Assembly (NCBI GenBank): GCA_015680685.1 | Contig: MNCI01017476.1 | Span: 1,080,003-1,144,002 of the forward strand | Direction of reading: 5' to 3' | Length of the DNA stretch: 64,000 nucleotides | Source: Gnetum montanum | Taxonomy: Eukaryota > Streptophyta > Gnetopsida > Gnetales > Gnetaceae | In this document: positions 1-10,736 of the stretch, one piece after another | Layout: each line of letters starts with the position of its first letter | Numbering within the stretch: the first letter of the stretch is position 1 | Notes under the pieces: generated by a model | What the model was told of the DNA's origin: nothing | Database searches by the model: none | What the model saw: the letters and a program-made list of their open reading frames with translations, nothing else | Translations under genes and position numbers: made by a program

Positions 1-500
1 ATGAATCACTGTATGTGATGCATGGAACTATCCTCTTCTCGATCTTTCCACATATGTTTATCTTAGAGATTTCCAAGGAAATATCGCGAATCCTAAGACA
101 TGCGTCTACTGTGCTTAGCCATGCCCTTCCCATTATAATTGGGAAGTCCCCTTCATTGTTGTTAACATCGATCACTAGAAAATCCGCTGGGTAGGACCAA
201 CCACACATAGTGGATATAACATCCTCCACCAATCCCAAGGGAATGATGATGGACTGGTCCACCAACTCTAGTTGGATATTGCTCTTCTTAAGTTGTGGCA
301 GGTTCCAGGCGTGATACATCTTTCGCGAAATTAAGTTGACTCCGGAACCTGAGTCAAGAAGAGCTCGATGTGGTGCATTTCCAGCGATCTGCAAATAAAT
401 AAAGGGACTCCCAGGGTCAGTTAGTTTCCTGGGAAGGTGGCCTACCTTGATCCAGTCAGTTACGGTATGTGTTAGCATAACCGTATGCGTTACACTCCTT
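1..500 (-). pseudogene. Aspartic protease of Athila-like Ty3/gypsy element GY1 (runs off window)
   Basis: Retropepsin domain that would cut the Gag-Pol polyprotein. On the minus strand the catalytic motif LLDSGSGVNLIS is readable, with the active Asp codon at 353-355, followed by the C-terminal flap/helix signature FPIIMGRAWLS near 115-150, which is typical of plant Ty3/gypsy proteases. The reading frame is continuous from the end of gag to about position 25, where a stop or frame change follows. RT, RNase H and integrase would lie to the left of the window. The close resemblance to the decayed protease of element B (6640-6990) shows that both belong to one family. Domain assignment is from visible motifs; the Athila lineage is inferred from the tRNA-Asp-type primer site of the same element. 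Confidence 0.85.
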
Positions 501-559
501 TGGACTGAAGGGTGCTCCGAAGTGTTAGATGATGGAGGCATGTACATGGCCTCAACCGC

Positions 560-2833
560 TTGTTGTTGCGAGAGTTTGTCTGGGCTTTTGGTTCTGAAGT
601 AAGGTCTTCTCTTTTTACCGTTGTCAGAACCATCAGCAGGTTGGATATTTACAGCTCTCGCAGCGTGACGTTGTTGCGGTTGAGGAGGAAGTTCCCCTTG
701 CATTGTTGGAGCAGGAGGTGTTATGGGAACTACTTGAGGTGGAAGAGGTGCGATTGGATTAGGAGGATGGTGTTGATATGGAGTGTCTCCCGGAGGAGAA
801 GGAGTCCTTCTAAAGTACTCTCGAGCTTGGTAGTGACGATTGGGGGTTGCGTGACCCATAGAGTCACTTGGAGAAATCGGCTGCTGCACATAATATCCAT
901 AAGGATCGCGCTGCCGGTAAGGGTACTGCTGTTTCGGCAATGGCATCCCCCATGACTGTGGGTATTGCCATTGCTGATGCTATCCGATGGGCTGAGGTGG
1001 AGTTCCACTTGGGTAATACGTTAGTGGTTGGTGGAACTGGCTTGGGTTACCTTGTGGATAAGGTAACCTTCGGGGTGTTTGCTATTGATTAAGTCTTAGA
1101 TTTAATGCATAAACCCCAGACTCCTGCAGATGTGAGATAATTGGGCAACATCCCTTAGGATCGTCATAGTAGCAAACCTCACATCCACCATCATCTTCTG
1201 TGTCAGAATCTACAGCCACATCGGAGTTAGTGATTTTTCCCTTACCCTTGTTATGTGCAGGGCTTAAATCTCTTCACTTTTTCCTTCCTTTGTCACTACT
1301 TTGCTCAACCTTAGACTCTTCTACAATTTTCAAGACTATTTCTATTTTAGAGTCTAACTCCATACATTGTCTACCTTAGCCGCTATTTTTATTGTTAACT
1401 TTTGGATCGGCAAGGTTTTTCGGTTCACCAACTCTTCGAGTGGTGACTCATCCTCCTCATCACAGAATTTCACTCCCTTCTTGCGAAGGGAGGGATCGNT
1501 CATTTCTTAGCCCATCCACGATGTGGCGAAGTTGATCCCGCTTAGCGTATCCATGGCCCGGGCAACAATGTAGCAGTGTATAGTAACGGGCCATGGCAGC
1601 ATCCAAGGGTTCATAAGCACCTTGTTTCCAGCCTTGGATCTGCTTACGCAAGTTGGACACTCTGGAGTACATTTGATATTTGTTGTTGAACAATTCAAGC
1701 ATCGTACTCCACCTTTTGATGGTTTCCAGTTCTAAGCACCGGTACCAGCTCTCTGCTTCTTTGATGAGTATCCTTGGGAAAAACTTAAGCTTCTACCACT
1801 CACTATCAATATTCTTCAAGGCACAGGCATCGTGGAATGCCTGCAAATGATTTTGCAGATTAGCATTGTATCCCCCTTCAAATCGTGGGATATTGTTCAT
1901 GTCTAATCACTTGATCCAACTATCCTTTAAATGCCTTGTGGGAATCCTCATTGCCTCTGTTATGTTAAGAATACTTCGGGTTGCGAGTAGGGGCTCATCA
2001 TGATGATGTCTTCGTGGTGGTTCCCTACTCTCCCTACGTCCTTGCCCTTGTCCTAACTCCTCTCGACCTTCTTGTCGAGGTATTTCATCTTCCCTTTTAT
2101 TTTTATCCTCTCCGTTATGCTCACGATGGTTGCACCCAGATGTGGAAGGAGAGTGTGAATGGTGAGATGAAGGAGAAGAGGAAGGGGATCCATCACCATG
2201 GCGATGTTTCTTACCTTCTCTTCAGCTACTTCGGCCTCGATCGTTGTGACGATCTAAGTGTCTGTCCTTAGTGTGAATAGTTGTTCCTGTCGTGAATAGT
2301 TGGTGCTTACGGGGATCAGATCCTGTAGCATGTATAGTTGATCGAAGGCCCTGATGCTTTACCTCTTCACCAGAGTGAGGAGGAGGAACATCATTTTCTA
2401 AGAAACCCATTATGAGGGGTTCCTCGTCTCCTATTTCACTAATGACATGGGGGACCTTGCCCTTCAACAATGAATGTTGGCTCTCCTGCCTTTCGCCCCT
2501 CATATGTTGCAAAGCGGTGGGATGATAATCCCTTATATGATATCTTCCATCAACGTATTCAGTGAATAAGTCCTGCATGCCAATCTATGCCAATCCACGA
2601 AAAAGCATGTTCGGAACAGATCGATCTGGCGGTAAAACTATATTACCAAACAAATCTCTCCAACGCAACTGTTCATCCTGATGGAGAGTAAAAGTGTAAT
2701 TAGGGACATACTCATCAGGATGAGTATAAGTTATCGTATACTGTTTAGGACATGGCTGATTTGGGTTATGCGTATGGTGCTGACTGTCTCCTTTGTTGTC
2801 CTTAGGTGAGTTGATTTCATGAAAAGAAGCCAT
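560..2833 (-). pseudogene. gag of Athila-like element GY1
   Basis: Structural capsid polyprotein, read leftward from ATG at 2833 (MASFHEINSPK...), 123 bases inside the primer site. The N-terminal part is readable to about 2222 with one stop near 2580. A His/Ser/Arg-rich low-complexity stretch follows (about 1980-2250). The gag core is at 1460-1702 (YQMYSRVSNLRKQIQGWKQG...). A charged linker and a Pro/Gln/Tyr-rich tail (WGMPLPKQQYPYRQ near 905-950) lead into the protease. Several stops and frame changes break it. The same core is recognisable in element A (near 16.9-17.1 kb) and the tail in element B (near 6.1 kb). A single N at 1499 falls inside the gag core. Confidence 0.8.
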
Positions 2834-2956
2834 CCTAATGGTGTGCTGTTTTACCGTTATTTATGTTCTTAATTAACTGATTAACCCGAAGGTTCGTTAG
2901 AGCTTACAACGATGTAAGTGATATCCCTTATGTTCTATTGGCGTAAAAACACTTAG

Positions 2957-2974
2957 TCCCTGGCAACGGTGCCA
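2957..2974 (-). promoter_or_regulatory. Primer binding site, tRNA-Asp type (GY1)
   Basis: The minus strand reads TGGCACCGTTGCCAGGGA, 16 of 18 bases complementary to the 3' end of plant tRNA-Asp (TGGCGCCGTTGCCGGGGA is the perfect form). It starts one base inside the LTR. This primer is known from the Athila group of plant Ty3/gypsy elements. Confidence 0.85.
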
Positions 2975-3401
2975 ATGATGAGTGGCGAGGTACCCCTACA
3001 CTCTACCATATGAAACGAGTGTAGCACGCGCGATCCGGTCGAACTCCGTAGACTAAATGCCTAAACGCCACAACGGACGCTTGGGGTTAATCATTCGTTT
3101 TCTTCCCAGGCTTGCTTGTATGTGTCACGATGTATGGTTAAGCAAGTCCGAGGTATATGATTTTTTTCATATTTTTCGGTTTATCCCCTATGCTATTAGG
3201 GAAAGGGTTGAGAAACTAACTAACTCTAACTAATGTCCTAAGTCTAAATTAACTAGCGTTAGCATCCGTTCCCACTTACCGTACACACCCTAAACCATGC
3301 AACTATGGTTACCAAACGCTAATTGTTACTGGGATCACCACACGTAATGCACATGCTCGAAGTGGCCATATTGAGGCACCTATTTAGCCTAAGTGTCATA
3401 A

Positions 3402-3680
3402 GCAGCCGATTCCTTGGCTAGCCGTACACACCCGTGGGTGCTCGTAGCCAAGTCGTACTTATCACACGTTCTAGCCTAGCGATGAGTAGCCGATTCCTTG
3501 ACTAGTCGTACACATTGGACTACCACTGGGATTACCAAGCACAGATCCTGGAATACGCTACTGGGTTACCAAGCAGTCACAATGCTCATAATCAAGTCGT
3601 ACTCACGCGTTGCGACGAGCAGTCGATTCCTTGATTAGCCGTACACATCCGTAGATGCTCGTAATCAAGTCGTACTCGTG
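3402..3680. repeat. Subrepeats inside the GY1 LTR
   Basis: A unit of about 57 bp beginning with (a)gccgattccttg and ending with caagtcgtact occurs at 3402-3460, in shortened form at about 3487-3520, and again at 3621-3680. Between them lie two short 'ctgggattaccaag' units. It explains why this LTR exceeds its relatives by 150-190 bp. Confidence 0.7.
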
Positions 3681-3925
3681 CGCACTAGGAAAGCAATAAA
3701 TAACAACAAAATAAAACCATGTACTACAAGGTTTATCCAATCAAGTTTGTCTTTATTTCCGTACACAACTTGTGTTCAGGTTACAAAGTTGCTCGAATAA
3801 AGAGCAGTTCACTCTAGGACTCCTACTACGGGAACATGGGAAATGAATCTGACTCTGGAGTGTTCAAACTGCCAGAGCTTCGCTACCTCTAGCCAGGATT
3901 GGGAAATGAAGGGAGTGCTGCCTCT

Positions 3926-3992
3926 TATTTATAGATATGGCGACGGACCGCAATATCGCGTACGCGATATCATAGGGGATGCGATATCGCGG
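3926..3992 (-). promoter_or_regulatory. LTR core promoter: TATA box with GATATC palindromes upstream
   Basis: On the minus strand CTATAAATA (3934-3926) is the TATA box. Directly upstream are repeats of GATATCGCG, including a perfect 18-bp palindrome ATATCGCGTACGCGATAT at 3953-3970 and another GCGATATCGC at 3981-3990. The TATA word is kept in the other four family I LTRs; the palindrome is present in decayed form (gatatc/atatc words) in those LTRs. Confidence 0.6.
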
Positions 3993-4015
3993 CTTGTGCA
4001 TATCACGTCTCATCA

Positions 4016-5880
4016 CCATTATTTCCAGAAGTTTTGACTAAGTGGCTAAAATATCTTCTAGGATATCAAATATCTTTGGAATTATTTTTCTAGTCTCCAG
4101 TAGTTGTTTTAGTACTTCTTTATGCTATGCAATAGTCATTCACCTACTCTTGGTTCCTATAGATACATGAATATCTATCATAGGAATAATATCAAACATT
4201 GGTATTATAGGATTCCTTAGAGTTTCTCTAATCTAATCTGTGACCATCTCATTTGTTGTCTTCTAGTCCTTGTGCAACATGACCAAGATTATGGCAACTT
4301 CCACTTCTTTCAAGACCATAGACAAGACTATAGTATTGCTTGAGATTTCAATAAATTGTCTAGATATTAGGAATACCACAACTTCCCCTATGATAATGTT
4401 GGTATGGATAATTACCTAGACTTTTTTTAAGATGAATATATTACTTAAATTATCTAATTCCTAACTAATGATTTTAGCTACCTCATTCAAATGAAACATG
4501 GATGGATGATAGGCACATGGCTTTGCATCAATTCCATATGCTTGTTATTACTACTACATCCTAAGTCATCTTAGGTGCTCTTCAACTGTAAATATTTCTT
4601 ATATAGGTGGTGATGATGATGGTGCTTCCTCTTAGAACTTTGCTAGTCCCTTTTCTTTAATCATCGTTCACCAAGATGTAGTAGGAGCCCTATGAAGCAT
4701 GTCATTAGCATAGCGATCTATTCCTCCTCTTTCTCACCATTTTTTGATAAGACATGAAAATAGGAGTATCTTCCTATCCTTCACATTTTCCTTAAATTAC
4801 TTCTTGATTCCCAAGAAAATAAATTGGGGTATGTTAATAGGAAATTTTTTACTCAAAGTAGTGCATGCTCAGGTGGAGAAAGACATGATCTTGCTTGACC
4901 TTATTATTGAACTTAGGTGATAGGCTACAATCTTGAAGTAGATACTCTCGATCTTGGTGATAACATCATACTTTTTGTGGTCCACTACATAGAACGGCTA
5001 TATTTATTTCTTCTTTACCTTAGCATCTACTTGGATGAGCACCTCTATAAGCTTTTTTCCAACATTAGGCAATCCCAAGACCTATACTATGGCCTCCACT
5101 AAGCAGGAGATGGTAATGTCCTTGATTTTAACTATTGCATCTTCCTAGAGATTGTTTTAGAATATATATGTTTCTTCAATATACCATTACCTACTAGTGA
5201 AAATAGTGGACCAAAGTCGGAATTCCTATAACTATACTCAAACCTCCTTAGGTATGAACTCAAGGAATGGTTCAAAGTTTAACTTTTAGAGAATAGTACT
5301 TTGGACCTTCTTCCTATGGATCCTTTTCAAGCATACCTTTGTAAGAGTCACTTCTAGGTTTGGGCTAGGTCTAGGTGCTTTATGTTCCCTCTATTTTCTA
5401 GTTTTAGAGGTGGGAATCTATCAAATAAATTGCACCTCTAGTTTCTCTCTCAGAAGTTTGGTAGTGTGTGTTGCTTCGATTGCTTATTCTACTTACTATT
5501 GCTATCATTATTATTATTACTATTATTATCCTTGCCCTCCCCTTGGATGCTTTTTTCTTAGTTGTGATAGTTCACATACCTAAGAATCTCACTTAGGAAT
5601 CATATACAATCACATGAATAATCAAAGATTAGACTTTAGTTGCACGAATACAAGATCCCTTTGATAATCCATTTGTTATCTCAAAAGATACGACTCTACT
5701 ACTATTTTAAGTAATTTCAACTATAAACTATAAACTTAGGTGGAATTTAAGGCCTAATAATTTTAATAGACCTAGAAGAGATAAATCCAGAAGTGATAGG
5801 AGGAGAACCAACTAACATCATTCTCCAACTCCCTCATCTTCTTTATAACACTTATCAATAAATTCAAACATAAGAGAACA
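4016..5880. other. Unassigned stretch between GY1 and element B
   Basis: I find no recognisable domain here. Short minus-strand reading between about 4900 and 5600 looks protein-like (Asn-rich run near 5500, phrases such as LNFEPFLEFIPKEV near 5240-5290) but has many stops and matches no family I know. The gag amino terminus, primer site and 5' LTR expected for element B are not visible, so B is either truncated or interrupted here. The 5 bases after the GY1 LTR (ccatt) would be one side of GY1's target-site duplication; the other side is outside the window. Confidence 0.4.
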
Positions 5881-5884
5881 AAGA

Positions 5885-6640
5885 CATACTTAATCCTAGA
5901 GATCCTAAAGGATGTTATCCTATTATGGTCCACTTTCAAGAGTCTAGGGCACACATACTTAATACAAAAGTTTTGAAAAAAACAAATTCCAAATGATTAC
6001 CTTACCCACAATGTAATTACAAATAGCCTTATCAACAACCATATTATTCAAGTGGGGCTTATCCTTAACCACATGAGAAATACCAATAGTAGTACCAACA
6101 ATAATAGTTATGAGGGATGTTACTACCAAGGTAATAGTATCCATATCAGTAACCAAATCCTTTATGAATACTATGTATAGCATCCTATATTACCAAGAAG
6201 TACTCATGTTTATGCTTCTTCTATCTAACTAATTATCATAGGCCTACAACTTCATGCATGGAGTCATAGTCTTACATGTCTCAACCAATAGCAGGTTCAT
6301 CTTATCAAACTCCCAATCCTTTACCACCAATACCACCACCAATAATGGAAGGGAAACTACGAAAGAAACCATAGAAAAAAAGTGATACTAGGGTAATTCA
6401 TACACACAAGAGGACATAACCAATTCAGGTAAATCAAGATTTAGAAAATATTCCTTCTTCAAGACAAGTTCAAAAAATATTTGAAGGAAAGGAACCTCAT
6501 CTAATCCTATGCCTTTCACACTAAGTTCTTAAGATAGTATCATGCTCCCAATATCAATAGAAAGAATATTGTCAAGCTTATACAAGATGTAACATATTGG
6601 ATAAAGGTAGGTGCACTTTTTAAGAAATGAACAAATCCAG
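5885..6640 (+). pseudogene. Decayed gag C-terminal part of element B
   Basis: Homologous in order and spacing to the gag tail of GY1: DPKGCYPI near 5903-5930, then a Tyr/Gln/Pro-rich stretch, then GMLLPR..YPYQ.PN near 6113-6160, equivalent to GMPLPKQQYPYRQRD in GY1. The distance from this motif to the protease active site (about 590 bp) is the same in both. Many glutamine codons have become TAA/TAG, as expected from C-to-T decay of methylated DNA. The capsid core equivalent is not found upstream, suggesting an internal deletion or another rearrangement. Confidence 0.6.
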
Positions 6641-6995
6641 GGAATCCTTTAATCTATCTCCAAATAGCAAGACATTAGCCATACAAAGCTCTACTAGATT
6701 CTAGATTAGGAATGAATCTCATGTCTCAAGACATGTACAAGGCCTGCAATTTAACTTTGTTAGAGAAATGCAATATGTGACAAGTGGAAGATGTGGTAAC
6801 TACCATAAGTGGATGGTCTTATCCTACGAATTTTCTTATTATTTACATGTGAAAGAATAAGGGCAAATTTCCTATAATTATGAGAAGATTAAGGCTTAGC
6901 ACTATGGTTTCTAAGCTAAGAATGAAGGACTTATCCTTGGAAATCTCCATGAAGTATGAAGCTAAAACCATTCAAAGACATAGAGTTCCATGTAT
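6640..6995 (+). pseudogene. Protease remnant of element B
   Basis: The plus strand reads ALLDSRLGMNLMSQDMY near 6690-6740, corresponding to ALLDSGSGVNLISRKMY of GY1 with the DSG triad altered to DSR, then SGWSYPTNFLI, and FPIIMRRLRLSTM near 6870-6910, corresponding to FPIIMGRAWLSTV. The glycine loss at the active site and in-frame stops make it non-functional. It sits between the gag tail and RT of the same element. Confidence 0.75.
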
Positions 6996-7529
6996 CGCAT
7001 ATAATGATAGTAAGTGTAATTGTATGTAGAAAATCAAAATAACAAGACAAATATCATCCCAGCATGTAAACAATGTGTTTAGGATATGTGTATACAATAG
7101 TATTTGTATGCAATAGCCATAAAAAGAGAAGATATCTAGTGAATAACCAATGAAGTAGAATTAGAAGCAAATATATGTATGAAACTAGTTGAAAAGATTA
7201 CAAGTGCCTACATAGAAGAAACTGATAAAATGAAATAGCTACAAAAACAACCTTCCTACACTAAGTTTCAACAACACAAGAATACTAAATGAAAAATATT
7301 AGATATGTCAAATAAGTATAAATCAAAAATGTTGGAACTAAAAGTCTTACCATATGCACTTGAATATGCTTTTCTAAATAACAAAAAGCTTGTAATTATA
7401 AATGTTAATCTTGACAAAGAACATAAGAGATGATTTTTGAAAGTAATAAATAAATGGCCAATTTTATTTGCATTATCTTATGATGAAATAATTTTCAATA
7501 GTGCATGAATCTATTAACATCATATATAA

Positions 7530-8830
7530 CCTAATCCAGTTGTTAATCCATGCCATCAACCTCAATGAAGATTGAACCCAAAACTCAACAATGTTGTTAA
7601 ACAAGAACTAGAGAAACTACTAAAGGTAGGATTCATCTATCCTATTATAGACAATGAATGGGTTAGCCCATTGGTCATTGTCCTTAAAAAGGATGATAAA
7701 TGGAGGGTCTATATAGATTTTCAACTACTGAACATAGTGACATTCAAAGACCATTTTCCTTTATCATTTCTTGATCAAGATCTAGATACTATTGCAGGAA
7801 ACTAGTATTATATCTTTCTGGATGGATATAGCAAATACAACCAAATCTATATTGCACCAAAATATCAAGAGAATACAATGTTCACTAGCGCATGAGAAAT
7901 GTTCACATACAAGCAAATGCTATTTAACTTATGTAACACTCCAACAACATTCTATAGACTTATCCTTAGCATATTCCAAAAACATATTGGTAATGGAGTT
8001 GAGGTATTTATGGATGAGTTTTCTACTTATGGACTTGCTTTCAAGTAAGCTTTGAACCACCTACAGTAGGTTTTGAAATGATGAATTAAAATAAATTTCA
8101 AGCTCAATGAGTAGAAGAGTCATTTAACTATCTAAGATGAAATTTCTTTAAGACACAATGTATCCTACAAAGGAATAGAGGTAGATCAAGATAAAACCAG
8201 AGTCAACTAAAGTATTACCCAAATTCCACAAACAATTAAGGATGTGAGATCATTTCTTGGTAATACATGATATTATAGAAGATTTATTGATAATTTTTCA
8301 AATATTACATAACTTCTTGTCAAATTAAAAATGAAATATGCACCATTCCAATGGTATGAATCATGTGAAAAGGTATTTGAGAGCCTGAAATAGAAACTAA
8401 TTAAGACATCAATCCTTAGAGCTCTAAATTAGTCTATGTCATTCCACATCATGACCAATACTTTAAACTATGTATTAGGAGTAGTGTTGATCCAACTAGA
8501 TGATCAAAAGTGATCATACTATACACTACACTAGTAGAAGTATTACTAAAATATTACTTAACTATATCGCCACAAAAAAAAACTTATGATTGTGGTATAT
8601 GTCCTTGAAAAATTTAGATATTATGTACTTAGGTACTTAATCTATGTTCATACTGACCACAGTGCAATCCAATTATTAATGAATAAACAAATGGTTAGTC
8701 AAATAATGATAAAATGGCTCATTATATTATAGGAATTTGACATAGCAATGATTAGTTGAAAAGAAACTAAAAATGTTGTAGCTAATCACCTCTCAAGACT
8801 AAGATGGAATTCTCAAGAGAATAAGGAATC
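7530..8830 (+). pseudogene. Reverse transcriptase and RNase H of element B
   Basis: Would copy genomic RNA into DNA and degrade the template. An open stretch at 7572-7805 carries RT motifs LLKVGFIYPI, NEWVSPLVIVLKK, WRVYIDFQLLN and a DHFPL..LDQ.LDTIAG block. A one-base shift then continues through LDGYSKYNQI, TMFTSA and MLFNLCNTPTTF (classic FGLCNAPATF block) to VFMDEFSTYG near 7998-8030. The catalytic FMDD box thus reads FMDE. RNase H follows at about 8430-8830 (YVLGVVLIQ, HTDHSAIQLLM, NVVANHLSRL). Stops are frequent. FMDD-type RT agrees with the Athila group. Confidence 0.85.
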
Positions 8831-8984
8831 ATTATTAAACCAATTTTCCAATGAAAACCTATTTACAAAGATATCAATGATTGTAGATTTAGTAGTAAAA
8901 TCATGAATTACTGATTATATGACTTATCTAACTACATAAGAACTTCTTGCTAAATCGGATAAAAAATAGAGAGAATAGTTTCTC

Positions 8985-9647
8985 AATAAGGTAAAATAAT
9001 ATATGGAGATTAAAAGAATTTTTTATAAGATTTATGCAAATGATTTAATACAATGGTATGATCTAGAAGAAGATCAACAGAGAGTCCTACAAGATGCACA
9101 TGAAGGACCATATGGTGTTCATTATGCAGAAAGAAGAACATCACTGAAACTTATGATGGCAAGCTACTTCTGGCCTATCATATTTAGGGATACACCATGA
9201 TTTGCACAATCTTAAGAAAGATATCAAAAGGATGAAGGACTAACAGCTAGAAATGAATAGCTACAACAAAAAATATAACTATTAGAACCCATTCAATATT
9301 TGAGGAATTGATTCTACGAGGCCCATCAAACTAATGTCAAATGGAATGTTTTACATTATTGTGACTATTGATTATTACATCAAGTAGGCAGAAGCAGGTG
9401 TAGTTAAAGATTGCATAGCCACAACAACTACCAAATTTTTCAATAACATATGGTGAATAAGTTTGGAGCACCAAGAATGTTAATCTCAAATAACATAACT
9501 AATTTCACTAGAACTATACTTAAAAAGTTAATGTAATATCTTGGGATGAATCACAAACACACTACATCTTATCATCACCAAGAAAATAGTTACGCTAAAA
9601 TAACTAAGAGATAATTTACACAAATATTAACTAGAACTATTACTAGG
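8985..9647 (+). pseudogene. Integrase of element B, 5' part (split by element A)
   Basis: The zinc-binding region is at 9003-9200 (QDAHEGPYGVHYAERRTS, then SYFWPIIFRD). The catalytic core follows: GIDSTRPIKLMSNGMFYIIVTIDY region from 9307 (altered GIDFMGP block), then VNKFGAPRMLISNN near 9450-9500 and HHQENSYAKITKR near 9570-9615. The frame ends at ...ILTRTITR, exactly where the LTR of element A begins at 9648, and resumes at 18897. In-frame stops show it was decaying. Confidence 0.85.
9643..9647 (+). other. Target-site duplication of element A (left, ctagg)
   Basis: Pairs with gtagg at 18892-18896, 4 of 5 bases. Removing A plus one copy restores the integrase reading of element B across the joint. 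Confidence 0.75.
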
Positions 9648-10489
9648 TGATGAGCGGTGAGGTAACCCTACACCCAACCATATAAATCATAAGTGTTCAC
9701 ACACGATCCAGTTGAATTCTATGGATGGGACTAGTTATGGCATCTATATCGTTATTCCTTTATTGTAGTTCACTATCTTCCCACTTGGACTAGTCGTAGC
9801 TTTATCACATATGGTTTTGTCCAATGTGAGGCATATGATGATTGATGTTGTCTAGCCTTAAGCTACTCCTAATGATAATAAAGAGGTTAATTAATTAAGC
9901 TAATTAATAGTGGAATGTAAAATATAAACTAGCATACATGCGATGAGCATCCATTCCTAATCATCTGCACATGCCTTGGACTTCATGTAACTACTACTGG
10001 GATTACCAAGCATACATCACTAGGCTTACTAAATGATACACTATTGGGTTACCAAGTAAATACACTTAAGCACTCATGATTAGTCATGCTCATTCTGCTT
10101 AATGATAGGAATAGTAAAGAGCAAAAAATGTAAACATTACCTAAGGAAGATAGTAAATATTTAAATAATTAAAAAATAATAAATCCAAGTGGATGTTTCA
10201 ATGATGAAAGTAATCTCGATCTTTATTTTTGATAATGTAACACATCCAAGTATGTCACACTTGAATAATAACGTCGTACAATCACTTAACATCACACTGT
10301 AGGTATGCACTAGAAGACAACAAAACTTGGAATCAAAAATCTATGAAAAAAACTATCTAAAATCTATCAACAAACTATTTTCCAATTGTGCACCCAAGTG
10401 TGGTATTTATAAGCTAGCATAGAAGAGACGATATCAGATACCTGACATCATGGCCCCGATATCAGTGTCCAGCAAAACATGACTCATCA
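9648..10489 (-). repeat. 3' LTR of element A
   Basis: 842 bp, ends TGATGAGC.../...GACTCATCA. Its right edge abuts the purine tract, so it is the 3' LTR of a minus-strand element. The TATA word is at 10404-10411, with GATATC words upstream near 10430-10470. Confidence 0.85.
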
Positions 10490-10502
10490 TACCCCCATGA
10501 CT
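10490..10502 (-). promoter_or_regulatory. Polypurine tract of element A
   Basis: The minus strand reads GTCATGGGGGTA immediately before the LTR start TGATGAG; it primes plus-strand DNA synthesis. The same tract occurs beside the LTR of element E (39458 on), and GAGGATA stands at the same place in element B. Confidence 0.75.
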
Positions 10503-10736
10503 GAATGAAAACTCATCCTTGACTTAAACAAAATGAGGAATAAGCTCTTTGTAAAATATTGGGAAGGTATGGGATTATTAACTGAATTGATAAACACATA
10601 AATTAACTTTTACATGTTGTAGTGGCATTTTACAAAAAATATGGATACAACATTACAAGACACAAAATTAGGAAAGCTCATGTAGTTCCCAGAGGCAATG
10701 ACTTTTCCATCAGTTGCTTCCATTTGTCGTAGGCTT

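Larger units (their letters stand above)
2976..4015 (-). repeat. 5' LTR of GY1 (Athila-like family I)
   Basis: 1,040-bp LTR in minus orientation with ends TGATGAGT.../...TCTCATCA. The inner edge is fixed by the primer site, the outer edge by comparison with related LTRs at 9648, 18002, 23776 and 38595. It is longer than its relatives because of internal subrepeats (3402-3680). It is richer in CpG than the others, suggesting the youngest copy of the family here. The TATA element CTATAAATA (minus) is at 3926-3934. Confidence 0.85.

Noticed and set aside
4917-5102. 61-codon plus-strand frame
   Set aside because: No family match and no continuity with the gag of element B; left as unassigned.
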